Shown here piece after piece: positions 1-8,034 of a DNA stretch of 64,000 nt. The notes under the pieces are model-generated. The model was not told where the DNA came from and searched no databases. It saw nothing but the letters and a program-made list of their open reading frames with translations. Source of the DNA: 62-47 sp044463945 (GTDB lineage: Bacteria; Pseudomonadota; Alphaproteobacteria; Rhizobiales; Xanthobacteraceae); assembly GCA_044463945.1 (NCBI GenBank), contig JBIQLW010000009.1:52729-116728 (forward strand), written 5' to 3'. The position numbers and the translations under genes were made by a program. Numbering within the stretch: the first letter of the stretch is position 1; every line of letters starts with the position of its first letter.

Positions 1-1
1 C

Positions 2-310
2 GCCGATGTCGGCATCGCCATGGGCACCGGCACCGACGTCGCCATGGAGAGCGCCGGCGTGACGCTGCTCAAGGGCGACCTCACCGGCATCGTTCAGGCG
101 CGGCATCTGTCGAAGGCGGTGATGAGCAACATCCGTCAGAACCTGCTGTTCGCCTTCCTCTACAACGCCGCCGGGGTGCCGATCGCCGCCGGCGTGCTCT
201 ACCCGACGTTCGGGCTGCTGCTGTCACCGATCGTCGCCGCTGCCGCAATGGCGCTGTCGTCGGTCAGCGTGATCGGCAACGCACTGCGGCTGCGCGCGGT
301 GAAACTCTGA
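2..310 (+). CDS. Heavy-metal translocating P1B-type ATPase, C-terminal fragment (CopA-like)
   Basis: This is the 3' end of a gene that begins before the window. The first visible residues, ADVGIAMGTGTDVA, form the end of the hinge motif that follows the GDGINDAPAL sequence in P1B ATPases. About 70 residues with two hydrophobic helices follow, matching the last two membrane segments (MB' and MC region), and the protein ends at LRLRAVKL. The family pumps copper or another soft metal out of the cytoplasm using ATP. The CPx metal-binding motif and the N-terminal metal domain lie outside the window, so metal specificity cannot be read here; copper is the commonest case for this type of ending. Confidence 0.9.
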   Translation, partial: ADVGIAMGTGTDVAMESAGVTLLKGDLTGIVQARHLSKAVMSNIRQNLLFAFLYNAAGVPIAAGVLYPTFGLLLSPIVAAAAMALSSVSVIGNALRLRAVKL

Positions 311-519
311 CGCGGCGTACCGCAACGCGGCAGTTGCCCGCGTTGCGGCTTTGCCCATCGGCGGCCCGGCTGCCGGTGCTATCCGGAACATCGAAACCAG
401 CCATCGATCATTCTCGTTTGCGTCATCGCGCGACGGTTGCGAAGATGGCGCGGGTCGCGACGTGACGGCGAGCGATGCCATCCGCCGTTGCCCGCCGGCC
501 GGATGAAGGGTCGAGCCCG

Positions 520-915
520 ATGACGCTGAAAATTCTGCCCGCCAACCTCGCGCTGAAGCGCGCCTACGATCCGCCGGACATCGCCGACGGCGTCCGCGTG
601 CTGGTCGATCGGCTGTGGCCACGCGGCCTGACGAAGAAGTCCGCTGCAATTGATCGGTGGGCCAAGGAGGCCGCGCCCAGCACCGAACTGCGCAAATGGT
701 ACGGACACGATCCGGAGCGCTGGGACGAGTTCCGTCGCCGCTACACCGCCGAACTCAAGCACAAGACCGGCGAGCTTGCCGAACTGCGCAAGCTGGCCCA
801 GGCCGGTCCCGTCACGCTCGTCTATGGCGCGCGCGACACCGCCCACAGCCACGCCATCGTGCTGCGGGACGTTTTGCTCGGCCATCATGCCGGAGCCAAA
901 CCTCACGCGCGATAG
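520..915 (+). CDS. DUF488 family protein
   Basis: A 131-residue protein of the DUF488 family (YeaO type), recognised by the N-terminal pattern KRAYDPP, then VLVDRLWPRGL and a basic KKSAA segment, and a C-terminal VTLVYGARDTAHSHA. Biochemical function is not established for the family. The ATG at 520 follows a GAAGGG Shine-Dalgarno at 505-510; the longer frame from 475 adds a low-complexity leader that does not resemble the family. It stands alone, about 200 bases after the ATPase end and before a palindromic repeat. No membrane segment or signal peptide is seen, so it should be cytoplasmic. Confidence 0.85.
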   Translation: MTLKILPANLALKRAYDPPDIADGVRVLVDRLWPRGLTKKSAAIDRWAKEAAPSTELRKWYGHDPERWDEFRRRYTAELKHKTGELAELRKLAQAGPVTLVYGARDTAHSHAIVLRDVLLGHHAGAKPHAR

Positions 916-990
916 AGCATCCCTCCCCGCCCCTTCTTTCCCTCCTCTTTTGGAGGCAAGTCAGGGAAGACAAGGGACAACAGGAGCCCG

Positions 991-1113
991 ACCGGAAACG
1001 AGGCGTCATCGTCGCGAAGGCGGACAATCCAGTAATCCATGCGAATGCGTGGCGAATTGATCCGATACGGAATACTGGATACTCCGTCTTCGCGAAGCAT
1101 GACGGTTATTGTG
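991..1113. repeat. Palindromic intergenic repeat, family B, copy 1
   Basis: Copy of a dispersed element with the pattern ACCGGAAACGAGGCGTCATC, a GCGAAGGCGGAC...ATCCAGTAAT arm, a variable centre, then GGAATACTGGATACTCCG, CTTCGCG and AGCATGACGG. The two arms are complementary, so the transcript can fold into a long cruciform-like hairpin. Other copies in this window are at 15142, 22089, 28978, 49528, 58931, 61905 and 63869. It lies between the DUF488 gene and the 3' end of a minus-strand gene, where it could also act as a bidirectional transcription terminator. It has no open reading frame. Confidence 0.85.
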
Positions 1114-1161
1114 CCCCGCGTCTGTCGAAACGTCCGGCCAGACACTCAGACGCATCCCGCC

Positions 1162-1479
1162 TCACTTCGGCGCAATCGCGAGCCGGCCTTTCATGTTGGG
1201 ATGAAAGCGGCAGTAATATTCGACCTTGCCCGCCTTCTTCAGCACAAACGAGACCGTCTTTTTCGGCGGGATCGTCACGTCCCAGTCGCCCTTGACGGTC
1301 GCGGTATGGGCCAGCCCGTCGTGGTTGACCCACTCGATGGTGTCGCCGACCTTGGCAGCGACATCGGCCGGCGCGAACACCAGCTTGTCGATGATGACGC
1401 GAATGGTGTCGGCCCGCGCCGGCACCGCCGCGAGCGCGCCCGCCGCCACGGCGAGCGCCGCAAGGAACGTCAGCCGCAT
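1162..1479 (-). CDS. Periplasmic cupredoxin-domain protein
   Basis: A 105-residue exported blue-copper-like protein. Residues 1-23 are a signal peptide ending at ARADT. The rest is a single cupredoxin fold: VGDTIEWVNHDGLAHTA supplies the first His ligand, and CRFHPNMKG near the C-terminus supplies Cys, His and Met, as in the plastocyanin/amicyanin type. It probably carries electrons or binds copper in the periplasm. It lies 11 bases after the DUF4142 gene on the same strand, so the two are almost certainly co-transcribed. ATG at 1479 is the only start that gives the signal peptide. Confidence 0.88.
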   Translation of the reverse strand: MRLTFLAALAVAAGALAAVPARADTIRVIIDKLVFAPADVAAKVGDTIEWVNHDGLAHTATVKGDWDVTIPPKKTVSFVLKKAGKVEYYCRFHPNMKGRLAIAPK

Positions 1480-1490
1480 CGGATGCGCTC

Positions 1491-2012
1491 CTATTTCAGC
1501 TCCGCCGCGACGTGCTCGGCGTGTTCGAGATGGCCCTGGAAGATCTTCACGCCGGTCTGGAGCAGGTCCTTCAACTCGGCATTGGACGAGGCCGGAATCA
1601 GCGTCGTCTCCAGCGCGCCGATCACCGTCTTGTGGAAGGCGACCTCGTTGGCGGCGTAAGCCTTGTCGTAGGCCGCGCCCTTCAGCTTCGCCAGTTCCGC
1701 CTGCTTGTCGGCGGCCTGCTTCGTCAGCGCGCGACTGGTGTCGTTGTCTTCCGGGGTCACCTTCAGCTTCTTGACCAGCGCCAGCGCCTGTTTGTTGACA
1801 GCCTCGTGGTCGCGCACCATGTCCCTGGCGAAGCTGACGACGGCCTTGTTCTTCGATTTCTTGATCGCCTGCTTGGCAGCCGTCACGTCGATGACGCCGG
1901 CGGTATAGGCGATGTGCGCGATCTGCGGATCGGTCGGCTTCGCCCCTTGCGCGAAAGCCGGACTGGCGAGCAGACAAACGGCGGCGAGCGCCGCGCTCCA
2001 ACGAACGAACAT
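1491..2012 (-). CDS. DUF4142 domain exported protein
   Basis: A 173-residue protein with a signal peptide (residues 1-22, cleavage near AFA-QG) and a long, alpha-helical, Ala/Lys-rich DUF4142 domain. That domain has a ferritin-like helical bundle look: FARDMVRDHEAVNKQA and later HKTVIGALET and GHLEHAEHVAAELK. The function of the family is not established; members are often stress-inducible envelope proteins in rhizobia. It is the first gene of a two-gene unit with the cupredoxin. Its upstream region carries a GGAACC...CATCCAA motif also found before the ECF sigma gene at 4390, which suggests control by that sigma factor. Confidence 0.85.
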   Translation of the reverse strand: MFVRWSAALAAVCLLASPAFAQGAKPTDPQIAHIAYTAGVIDVTAAKQAIKKSKNKAVVSFARDMVRDHEAVNKQALALVKKLKVTPEDNDTSRALTKQAADKQAELAKLKGAAYDKAYAANEVAFHKTVIGALETTLIPASSNAELKDLLQTGVKIFQGHLEHAEHVAAELK

Positions 2013-2071
2013 GCTGAATCTCCCGTTGCCGGCATCACGGCGATGCCGGCCTGTGACGCTGTGAATGTCGA

Positions 2072-2099
2072 TTGGATGCGGCGCGCGCCGGGAGGTTCC
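2072..2099 (-). promoter_or_regulatory. Candidate ECF sigma promoter of the DUF4142-cupredoxin unit
   Basis: On the minus strand GGAACC (2094-2099) is followed after 15 bases by CATCCAA (2072-2078). The same pair of hexamer/heptamer blocks, with a 16-base spacer, lies before the sigma factor gene (4412-4440). GGAAC is the usual -35 core of ECF sigma promoters; the CATCCAA block would cover the -10. It is 59 bases before the DUF4142 ATG. No transcript start is known; the call rests on the shared motif. Confidence 0.5.
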
Positions 2100-2117
2100 T
2101 GAAAAAATGCGCGACGA

Positions 2118-3650
2118 TCACGCGGCGGCGCGCGCCGCGCGCTCCATTGCGAGTTCGGCCTCAAGGCTTGCGATGTCGCGGTAGATCGAGGCGACCGCCA
2201 GCACCCGGCCGCGATGCTTGTAGCGCAGCAGGCAATCCTTGTCGGCGATGCTGCCATCGACCGCGATCTCGTCCCATTGCTCGGCATGGCCGACATAGTT
2301 GATCGGCACGTCGTAGTGCTGGCTCCAGAAGAACGGCACGGCGTCGAACGGGGTGCGCTCGCCCATCATGTTCAGCGCGGCGACCTGCCCCTGCCGCTCG
2401 GCGACCACCCAGTGCTCGACGCGGATGTTCGCGCCGCTGTGAACGTCGGGCCAGCGCGCGATATCGCCCGCCGCGTAGATATCGGGCGCGCTAGTTTGCA
2501 GACAGGCGTCGACGACGACGCCACGGTCGAGCGCGAGCCCGGCGCGCTCCGCCAGCGCCAGGCGCGGACGCACGCCGACCCCGGCCACCACCAGATCGGC
2601 ATCGAACGAACCGCCGCTTTTGAGCGTCACGCGCTTTCCGTCAAGACGTTCGACGGTGTCTTCGAGGTGAAACACCACGCCGTGCGCCTCGTGCAGCGCG
2701 CGGACGAAATCGCCCATCTCCGCGCCCAGCACCCGCTCCATCGGTCGTTTCTCCGGGGCCACGACATGGACCTCGATGCCGCGCGTCCGCAGCGAAGCCG
2801 CGACCTCAAGTCCGATGAAGCTGGCGCCGATCACCAGCGCGCGCTTTGCGCCATCGGCGGCGGCGATGATGGCGCGGCAATCGTCGAGCGAGCGCAAGGT
2901 GTGGACCTGCGCGGGCGTCGCACCCGGAATCGGCAGCCGCACCGGCTCCGCGCCTGTCGCAAGCAGCAGTCGGTCGTAGGGTACGTCCGCGCCGTCCGCC
3001 AACGTCACCCGATGCCCCGCCGGATCGATGGCGGCGACCTCGACCTCGCATCGCAGATCGATATCGGCGTCGCGATAGTAATCGCCGGCACGCAGCGGCA
3101 GCCAGTCCTCCGGCGCGCTGCCGGCGAGATAGTCCTTCGACAGGTTCGGGCGATCGACCGGCGGCGCTCGGTCCTGACTCAACATCACGATGCGCCCGCC
3201 GAACGCCTTCCGCCGCAGCATCTCGGCGGCGGCAAAGCCCGCCGCGCCGCCGCCAACGATGACGATCCGCTCCGGCGCGTCGCGCGACGGCGCGCGGCCG
3301 GCGCGCGCGGGCACGATCCTGTCGCGCACCACGACGCGGTCGCCGTTACGCGCGACCTGCCAGACGTTCAGGGCATCGAACGCCGGCGCGCGGGTCGCTT
3401 CTCCGCTGCGCAGGCTGAAACAGGCGTGATGCCACGGGCAGCGGATGCTGTCGCCGACCACGAGCCCGTCGGCCAGCGGTCCGTGATAATGGCTGCAATG
3501 GGCGCCGATGGCGAACACCTCCGGCCCGGACTGCACGAGCAGCACCTCATCCTCCCCGACATGGCCCGACAGCTTGCCGTCGCGGAAATCGTTGAGCGTG
3601 ACGCCCTGCGTGAGATCCGGCCCGGCGGGGGCGGCTTGATCCTGCGACAT
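2118..3650 (-). CDS. Rieske [2Fe-2S]/FAD-dependent pyridine nucleotide oxidoreductase
   Basis: A 510-residue flavoprotein with two parts. Residues about 10-110 are a Rieske domain with C52-x-H54 and C71-x2-H74 ligands (AHCSHYHG and CPWHH). Residues about 128-500 are a ferredoxin-reductase/AIF-type FAD and NAD(P)H module, with the dinucleotide motif IVIVGGGAAGFAAAEML and a second GASFIGLEVAASL motif, and the FAD-closing YAAGDIA. It would pass electrons between NAD(P)H, FAD and the iron-sulfur cluster; the partner is unknown. It starts 35 bases after the sigma factor stop on the same strand, so the sigma factor and this enzyme probably form one unit. No signal peptide; cytoplasmic. Confidence 0.92.
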   Translation of the reverse strand: MSQDQAAPAGPDLTQGVTLNDFRDGKLSGHVGEDEVLLVQSGPEVFAIGAHCSHYHGPLADGLVVGDSIRCPWHHACFSLRSGEATRAPAFDALNVWQVARNGDRVVVRDRIVPARAGRAPSRDAPERIVIVGGGAAGFAAAEMLRRKAFGGRIVMLSQDRAPPVDRPNLSKDYLAGSAPEDWLPLRAGDYYRDADIDLRCEVEVAAIDPAGHRVTLADGADVPYDRLLLATGAEPVRLPIPGATPAQVHTLRSLDDCRAIIAAADGAKRALVIGASFIGLEVAASLRTRGIEVHVVAPEKRPMERVLGAEMGDFVRALHEAHGVVFHLEDTVERLDGKRVTLKSGGSFDADLVVAGVGVRPRLALAERAGLALDRGVVVDACLQTSAPDIYAAGDIARWPDVHSGANIRVEHWVVAERQGQVAALNMMGERTPFDAVPFFWSQHYDVPINYVGHAEQWDEIAVDGSIADKDCLLRYKHRGRVLAVASIYRDIASLEAELAMERAARAAA

Positions 3651-3685
3651 GGTTTCCTCCCTGCGTGGACGCGGCCGTCGCGCGC

Positions 3686-4390
3686 TCAGTCCGGCAATCC
3701 CAGCCGCCGCATCACCACATTGGTAAGGCGCGCGCAGCGCCGGCCGGCGAACGGAAAGGCATCCATCAGCACCGGCCCGATCTGCCTGTCGATCTGATCG
3801 CGCACCAGCCGGCGGGCGCGATGCAGCCGGGTCTTCACGGTCTCCGGCCGCAGCCCGAGGATTGCGGCGGTCTCCTCGACGCTCATGCCTTCGATGACGC
3901 GGGTGACGAAGACCACGCGATAGACTTCGGGCAATTTGTCGGTCGCCTGCTCGACGAGTTGCAGGATCTGACGCTGTGCCATGGTCCGCTCCGGATCGTC
4001 GGCCTTCGCGGCCAGGGGAAACCGAATGATTTCGGCGGGCGCATCCCGGCCGACCGTGGAGCGGCGCGACCGCAGCCGGCCGAGCGCCTCGTTGATGACG
4101 ATCCGCGACAACCAGGTCGAAAGCGAGGAGCCGCCGCGAAAATCGGCAAGGTGGGTGAACGCCCGGACATAGCCTTCCTGAACCACGTCCTCGGCCTCGG
4201 CATCGTCGCGCACGATGCCGCGCGCCAGCCGGTAGAGTCGCCGGTTGTTGGTTTGCATGATGGTCCGGAAGGCGGATCCGTCACGGGCCAGCGCGCGGCG
4301 GATCAGATCCGCCTCGTCCGGCCAGCCGTGGTCGATTCGCGTTTTTTGATCGATCTCCAGGTTTTGCGTCTGGTCCAGAGCCTGTTCCAT
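3686..4390 (-). CDS. ECF-type RNA polymerase sigma factor
   Basis: A 234-residue sigma-70 family protein. Region 2 covers about residues 40-110 (DAEDVVQE-like DAEAEDVVQEGYVRAF, then STWLSRIVINEALGRLRSR). Region 4 covers about 140-200 (LPEVYRVVFVTRVIEGMSVEETAAILGL and RPETVKTRLHRAR). Regions 1 and 3 are missing, as in ECF factors. A tail of about 35 residues (DAFPFAGRRCARLTNVVMRRLG) follows region 4 and contains a cysteine. No anti-sigma gene is adjacent. It heads a unit with the Rieske oxidoreductase. The same promoter-like motif precedes this gene and the DUF4142 gene, suggesting autoregulation and a small envelope/redox regulon. Confidence 0.93.
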   Translation of the reverse strand: MEQALDQTQNLEIDQKTRIDHGWPDEADLIRRALARDGSAFRTIMQTNNRRLYRLARGIVRDDAEAEDVVQEGYVRAFTHLADFRGGSSLSTWLSRIVINEALGRLRSRRSTVGRDAPAEIIRFPLAAKADDPERTMAQRQILQLVEQATDKLPEVYRVVFVTRVIEGMSVEETAAILGLRPETVKTRLHRARRLVRDQIDRQIGPVLMDAFPFAGRRCARLTNVVMRRLGLPD

Positions 4391-4411
4391 GAGCCATCTC
4401 CTTGATGGTCG

Positions 4412-4440
4412 TTGGATGGCGGAGCCCGCAAAAAGGTTCC
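4412..4440 (-). promoter_or_regulatory. Candidate autoregulatory ECF promoter before the sigma factor gene
   Basis: On the minus strand GGAACC (4435-4440), a 16-base spacer, then CATCCAA (4412-4418), 21 bases before the sigma factor ATG at 4390. It closely matches the motif at 2072-2099. An AAGGAG ribosome-binding site lies between it and the ATG. This is inference from two matching sites; spacing differs by one base. Confidence 0.5.
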
Positions 4441-4482
4441 CGGCTGAGGCAAACTTCGGTTTCAGGACACTAGAGCACCGAT

Positions 4483-4504
4483 TGGTTTTGACAACCGAAA
4501 ACCA
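4483..4504. promoter_or_regulatory. Inverted repeat, candidate LysR-regulator operator
   Basis: TGGTTTT (4483-4489) and AAAACCA (4498-4504) form a perfect 7-base inverted repeat with an 8-base spacer in the 161-base gap between the divergent sigma factor and LysR genes. Its place, 48 bases before the LysR ATG, is typical of an autoregulatory LysR site, although the interior does not show a clean T-N11-A core. Low-to-moderate confidence. Confidence 0.35.
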
Positions 4505-4551
4505 TTGGCGCTTGATATCTACGAATTAAATATGAAGCCGAACGGGTCATT

Positions 4552-5427
4552 ATGGACACTGAACTTGCAAGAACCTTCCTGACGGTCGTGGCGGCGGGGA
4601 ATTTCGTCAGCGCGGCGGAACGCCTGCACGTCAGCCAGTCCACCGTCTCGACCCGGATTCACGCGCTCGAAAGCTATCTCGGCTGCACGCTGTTCGTGCG
4701 CAACAAGGCCGGCACCACGCTCACCGCCGCCGGCCGCCAGTTCCAGCGCCACGCCGCGACGCTGGTGCGCACCGTGGAGCAGGCGCGCCACGACGTCGGC
4801 ATTCCGAAGGGCCTCAGCGGTGCGCTGGCGGTCGGCGCGCGCATCGGGCTGTGGGACGAGTTCCTGCTGCAATGGCTGCCGATGATGCGCGCGCACCGGC
4901 CGGCTATCGCCATTCATGTCGAGAGCGGCCCGGAGCCCGAGATCATGCGCGGCTTGATCGAGGGGCGGATCGACATCGGCGTGCTCTACACGCCGCAGAG
5001 CCGTCCGGGGCTCAAGGTCGAAAAGCTGTTCGACGAGCAACTGGTGATGGTTTCGACCGATCCCCGCAGTCCGCCCGAGCCCCGACCCGGCTATGTTTAT
5101 ATCGAATGGGGCCCGGAATTTTACGCCCGTCACAACGTGTGTTTTCCCAATTTCGGCGGCGCGGCGCTGTCCGCCAATATCGGCTGGCTCGGCCTGCAAT
5201 ACGCGCTCAGGAACGGCGGCTCGGGCTATTTCCCGGTGCGCATCGTGCGTCCCTATCTCGACGCCGGATCGCTGCACGTCGTCGAAGGCGCGCCGGATTT
5301 CATGATTCCGGTCTATGCCGTGTATCCGGTGGAACACGACGCCGAGGTGTTCGGCGACGCGCTGACCTTCATGCACACGCTCGCCCGGCGGCAAGTGCGC
5401 GCGCAGCCGGATTCGGTGCAGGCGTGA
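4552..5427 (+). CDS. LysR family transcriptional regulator
   Basis: A 291-residue LysR-type regulator. Residues 1-60 are the winged helix-turn-helix (FLTVVAAGNFVSAAERLHVSQSTVSTRI, split here by position: recognition helix about 30-45). The effector-binding domain begins near residue 88 (LSGALAVGARIGLWDE). The effector is not predictable. It is divergent from the ECF sigma factor and followed, after a 414-base gap, by the lone oxidase subunit I gene. The ATG at 4552 sits at the normal start for the family. A small inverted repeat GCATCA/TGATGC at 5453-5471 just after the stop lacks a T run and is at best a weak terminator. Confidence 0.93.
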   Translation: MDTELARTFLTVVAAGNFVSAAERLHVSQSTVSTRIHALESYLGCTLFVRNKAGTTLTAAGRQFQRHAATLVRTVEQARHDVGIPKGLSGALAVGARIGLWDEFLLQWLPMMRAHRPAIAIHVESGPEPEIMRGLIEGRIDIGVLYTPQSRPGLKVEKLFDEQLVMVSTDPRSPPEPRPGYVYIEWGPEFYARHNVCFPNFGGAALSANIGWLGLQYALRNGGSGYFPVRIVRPYLDAGSLHVVEGAPDFMIPVYAVYPVEHDAEVFGDALTFMHTLARRQVRAQPDSVQA

Positions 5428-5841
5428 CGCGCATCGCCGCAACGATTTGCGCGCATCAGCATTGTTGATGCGAGGCTTCGATATTTATCGCTTGTCAATG
5501 CTGTCCAACGGGCGAGAAATGAGATCGGCAGCCGCGCCGCTGCACGCCACCGTCTGACGTTGCAAACGGCCCCGAGCTGTCGGACCTTCGTCCCGTCACT
5601 GTCCCGGCATCTTCCTTGCTGCCCCGGCGGTGACAGGGGACGAGCAACGAGGCGACCGCAGCACTACACGCGCAACATCGGCACGCAGATCACGATTGCG
5701 TGCGCAATAACGTCCCATGCGGAGGATTGCGTAGCCGGGCCTGGCAGGCGTTCCGGCGCGCCGTATTCGACGTCAGCCGTTCCGATGCTTCTCACGTCGC
5801 GGCACGAACCGCGATGGCGCGGAAATCGCGAAGCGATCGCC
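5428..5841. other. Non-coding stretch between the LysR gene and oxidase subunit I
   Basis: About 410 bases. The frame of the oxidase gene stays open upstream to 5560, but that extension is Arg/Pro/Thr-rich, has no resemblance to subunit I N-termini and no Shine-Dalgarno, so I treat it as untranslated. A 6-base stem with 7-base loop lies at 5453-5471. No FNR/FixK (TTGAT-N4-ATCAA) or NnrR box was seen here. Confidence 0.5.
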
Positions 5842-7452
5842 ATGGACGAGAAGACCATGTCAACTGCCGAGACTCTCTCCGACCGTTCCCACCCCGAACA
5901 CCCGACCGGCTGGCGGCGCTACGCCTATTCGACGAACCACAAGGACATCGGCACGATGTACTTCGTGTTCTCGATCTGCGCGGGCGTCATCGGCGCGGCA
6001 TTCTCCGTCGCCATCCGCATGGAGCTGCAATATCCCGGCGTGGAGATCTTCAGCAGCGCGCACGCCTATAACGTGTTCGTGACCGGCCACGGCCTCATCA
6101 TGATCTTCTTCACGCTGATGCCGGCGCTGATGGGCGGCTTCGGCAACTGGATGGTGCCGTTGATGATCGGCGCGCCGGACATGGCGTTCCCGCGCATGAA
6201 CAACATCTCGTTCTGGCTGCTGGTCGCCTCCTTCGTCCTGCTCATCATGTCGATGTTCGTCGAGGGCGAGCCCGGCTCCAGCGGCGCGGGCACCGGCTGG
6301 ACACTCTATGCGCCGCTCTCGACCTCAGGACATCCCGGGCCGGCGGTCGACTTCGTCATCCTGTCGATCCATATCGCCGGCGCGTCGTCGATCCTCGGCG
6401 CGATCAACTTCATCACCACCATCTTCAACATGCGCGCGCCCGGCATGACCATGCACAAGATGCCGCTGTTCGTGTGGTCGGTGCTGGTCACCGCGTTCCT
6501 GCTCCTGCTGTCGCTGCCGGTGCTGGCGGGCGCCATCACCATGCTGCTTACCGACCGCAACTTCGGCACCTCGTTCTTCGCGGCCGAAGGCGGCGGCGAT
6601 CCGGTCCTCTACCAGCATCTGTTCTGGTTCTTCGGTCACCCCGAAGTCTACATCATGATCCTGCCGGGCTTCGGCATCGTCAGTCACGTCATCGCGACTT
6701 TCTCGCGCAAGCCGATCTTCGGCTATCTCGGCATGGTCTATGCGTTGATCGCCATCGGCTTCGTGGTGTGGGCGCACCACATGTTCACGGTCGGCCTGTC
6801 GAGCGGCGCGCAAGCCTATTTCGCCGCCGCCAGCATGGTGATCGCGGTGCCGACCGGCATCAAGATCTTCTCGTGGATCGCCACCATGTGGGGCGGCTCG
6901 ATCCAGTTCAAGACGCCAATGCTGTGGGCGACCGGCTTCATCTTCGTGTTCACGATCGGCGGCGTCACCGGCGTCGTGCTCGCCAATCCCGGCGCCGACC
7001 GCTCGTTCCAGGACACCTATTACGTCGTCGCGCACTTCCATTACGTGCTGTCGCTCGGCGCGGTGTTCGCGATTTTCGCCGGCTGGTACTACTGGTTTCC
7101 GAAGATCACCGGCTACATGTATTCCGAGACGTGGGGCCGGCTGCATTTCTGGCTGACCTTCGTCGGCGTCAACATGGCGTTCTTCCCGATGCACTTCCTC
7201 GGCCTGTCGGGAATGCCGCGCCGCTACATCGACTATCCGGACGCCTTCGCCGGCTGGAATTTCGTGTCGTCGGTCGGCTCGTACATCTCGGCGGCCGGGC
7301 TGATCGTGTTTCTGATCGGCATGGCCTATGCCCTCGCCCGCAAGCAACGCGCCGCCGGCAATCCATGGGGCGCCGGCGCCACCACGCTGGAATGGACGCT
7401 GCCGTCGCCGCCGCCGTTCCACCAGTTCGAATATCTGCCGCAGGTGAAATGA
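5842..7452 (+). CDS. Cytochrome c oxidase subunit I, lone gene (haem-copper oxidase, A-type)
   Basis: A 536-residue membrane protein with about 12 transmembrane helices and all metal ligands of an aa3-type subunit I: H83 and H400 (low-spin haem), H398 (high-spin haem), H266, H312 and H313 (CuB) and the cross-linked Y270. Proton path residues are also present: D113 (D-channel), E268 in FGHPEVY, and K341 in PTGIKIFSW. It would reduce oxygen to water and pump protons. Unlike normal operons there is no subunit II, III or assembly gene nearby, so it must borrow a partner encoded elsewhere or act in an odd complex. Start may be ATG 5842 or 5857. A PAS-domain gene follows. Confidence 0.93.
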   Translation: MDEKTMSTAETLSDRSHPEHPTGWRRYAYSTNHKDIGTMYFVFSICAGVIGAAFSVAIRMELQYPGVEIFSSAHAYNVFVTGHGLIMIFFTLMPALMGGFGNWMVPLMIGAPDMAFPRMNNISFWLLVASFVLLIMSMFVEGEPGSSGAGTGWTLYAPLSTSGHPGPAVDFVILSIHIAGASSILGAINFITTIFNMRAPGMTMHKMPLFVWSVLVTAFLLLLSLPVLAGAITMLLTDRNFGTSFFAAEGGGDPVLYQHLFWFFGHPEVYIMILPGFGIVSHVIATFSRKPIFGYLGMVYALIAIGFVVWAHHMFTVGLSSGAQAYFAAASMVIAVPTGIKIFSWIATMWGGSIQFKTPMLWATGFIFVFTIGGVTGVVLANPGADRSFQDTYYVVAHFHYVLSLGAVFAIFAGWYYWFPKITGYMYSETWGRLHFWLTFVGVNMAFFPMHFLGLSGMPRRYIDYPDAFAGWNFVSSVGSYISAAGLIVFLIGMAYALARKQRAAGNPWGAGATTLEWTLPSPPPFHQFEYLPQVK

Positions 7453-7546
7453 GCTTGCGCCGAACGTCGGGCTTTCCAACAACAGCGCCGATCCGATATC
7501 CAGCGGGACGGCGCCTTGTCACGCGCCGTCAAACGAGGAAACGTCC

Positions 7547-8026
7547 ATGACCGTGCCGACGCCCGCAGCCGATATGGCGGAGCTTGCCAAGGCCATTCTG
7601 TCCACCGCGGCCGACGCCATCATCGCCACCGACCGGCAGGGCCTCATCACATTCTGGAATCCCGGCGCGACGCGCATCTTCGGCTTCACCGATGCGGAAG
7701 CGCTCGGCCAGTCGCTCGACATCATCATCCCCGAAAACCTGAGGAAGCGGCACTGGGACGGCTATCACCGCACCATGGCGACCGGCACCAGCCGCTACGG
7801 CGAGGCCGACCTCCTGGCGGTGCCGGGCCTGTGCAAGGACGGCCGCCGCGTCTCGGTCGAGTTTACCATCGTGATGCTGAAGGACGCGGCTGGCGCGATG
7901 GCCGGCACCGCCGCGATCCTGCGCGATGTCACTAAACAGTTCGAGGAACTGCGCAAGCTGCGGCGTCAGCTTGCAGAGGCCAAGGCGTCAGCTCCCGCAG
8001 CAGCTTCGACGACAGCCACAGCGTGA
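7547..8026 (+). CDS. Single-domain PAS protein
   Basis: A 159-residue soluble protein. Residues about 12-130 are one PAS domain of the S-box type (AIIATDRQGLITFWNPGA, then FGFTDAEALGQSL and a C-terminal VSVEFTIVMLKD with AILRDVT). A short coiled-coil-like helix (residues about 133-148) and an Ala/Ser/Thr tail follow. There is no kinase, GGDEF or HTH output, so it may be a small sensor that acts on a partner. The helix RKRHWDGYHRTMATG resembles the region that carries the proximal haem His in FixL, but this pattern is also common in non-haem PAS domains. Strong GAGGAAA ribosome site before ATG 7547. It lies 94 bases after the oxidase gene and may be co-transcribed. Confidence 0.85.
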   Translation: MTVPTPAADMAELAKAILSTAADAIIATDRQGLITFWNPGATRIFGFTDAEALGQSLDIIIPENLRKRHWDGYHRTMATGTSRYGEADLLAVPGLCKDGRRVSVEFTIVMLKDAAGAMAGTAAILRDVTKQFEELRKLRRQLAEAKASAPAAASTTATA

Positions 8027-8034
8027 CGCCCTGC

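Noticed and set aside
2214..3797. A plus-strand frame of over 500 codons opposite the Rieske oxidoreductase
   Set aside because: The minus-strand protein has clear Rieske and FAD motifs. The opposite frame is Arg/His/Asp-rich and matches no family.
5560..5841. Possible N-terminal extension of oxidase subunit I
   Set aside because: The upstream residues have no similarity to subunit I, no membrane helix and no ribosome site, so the ATG at 5842 or 5857 was taken.
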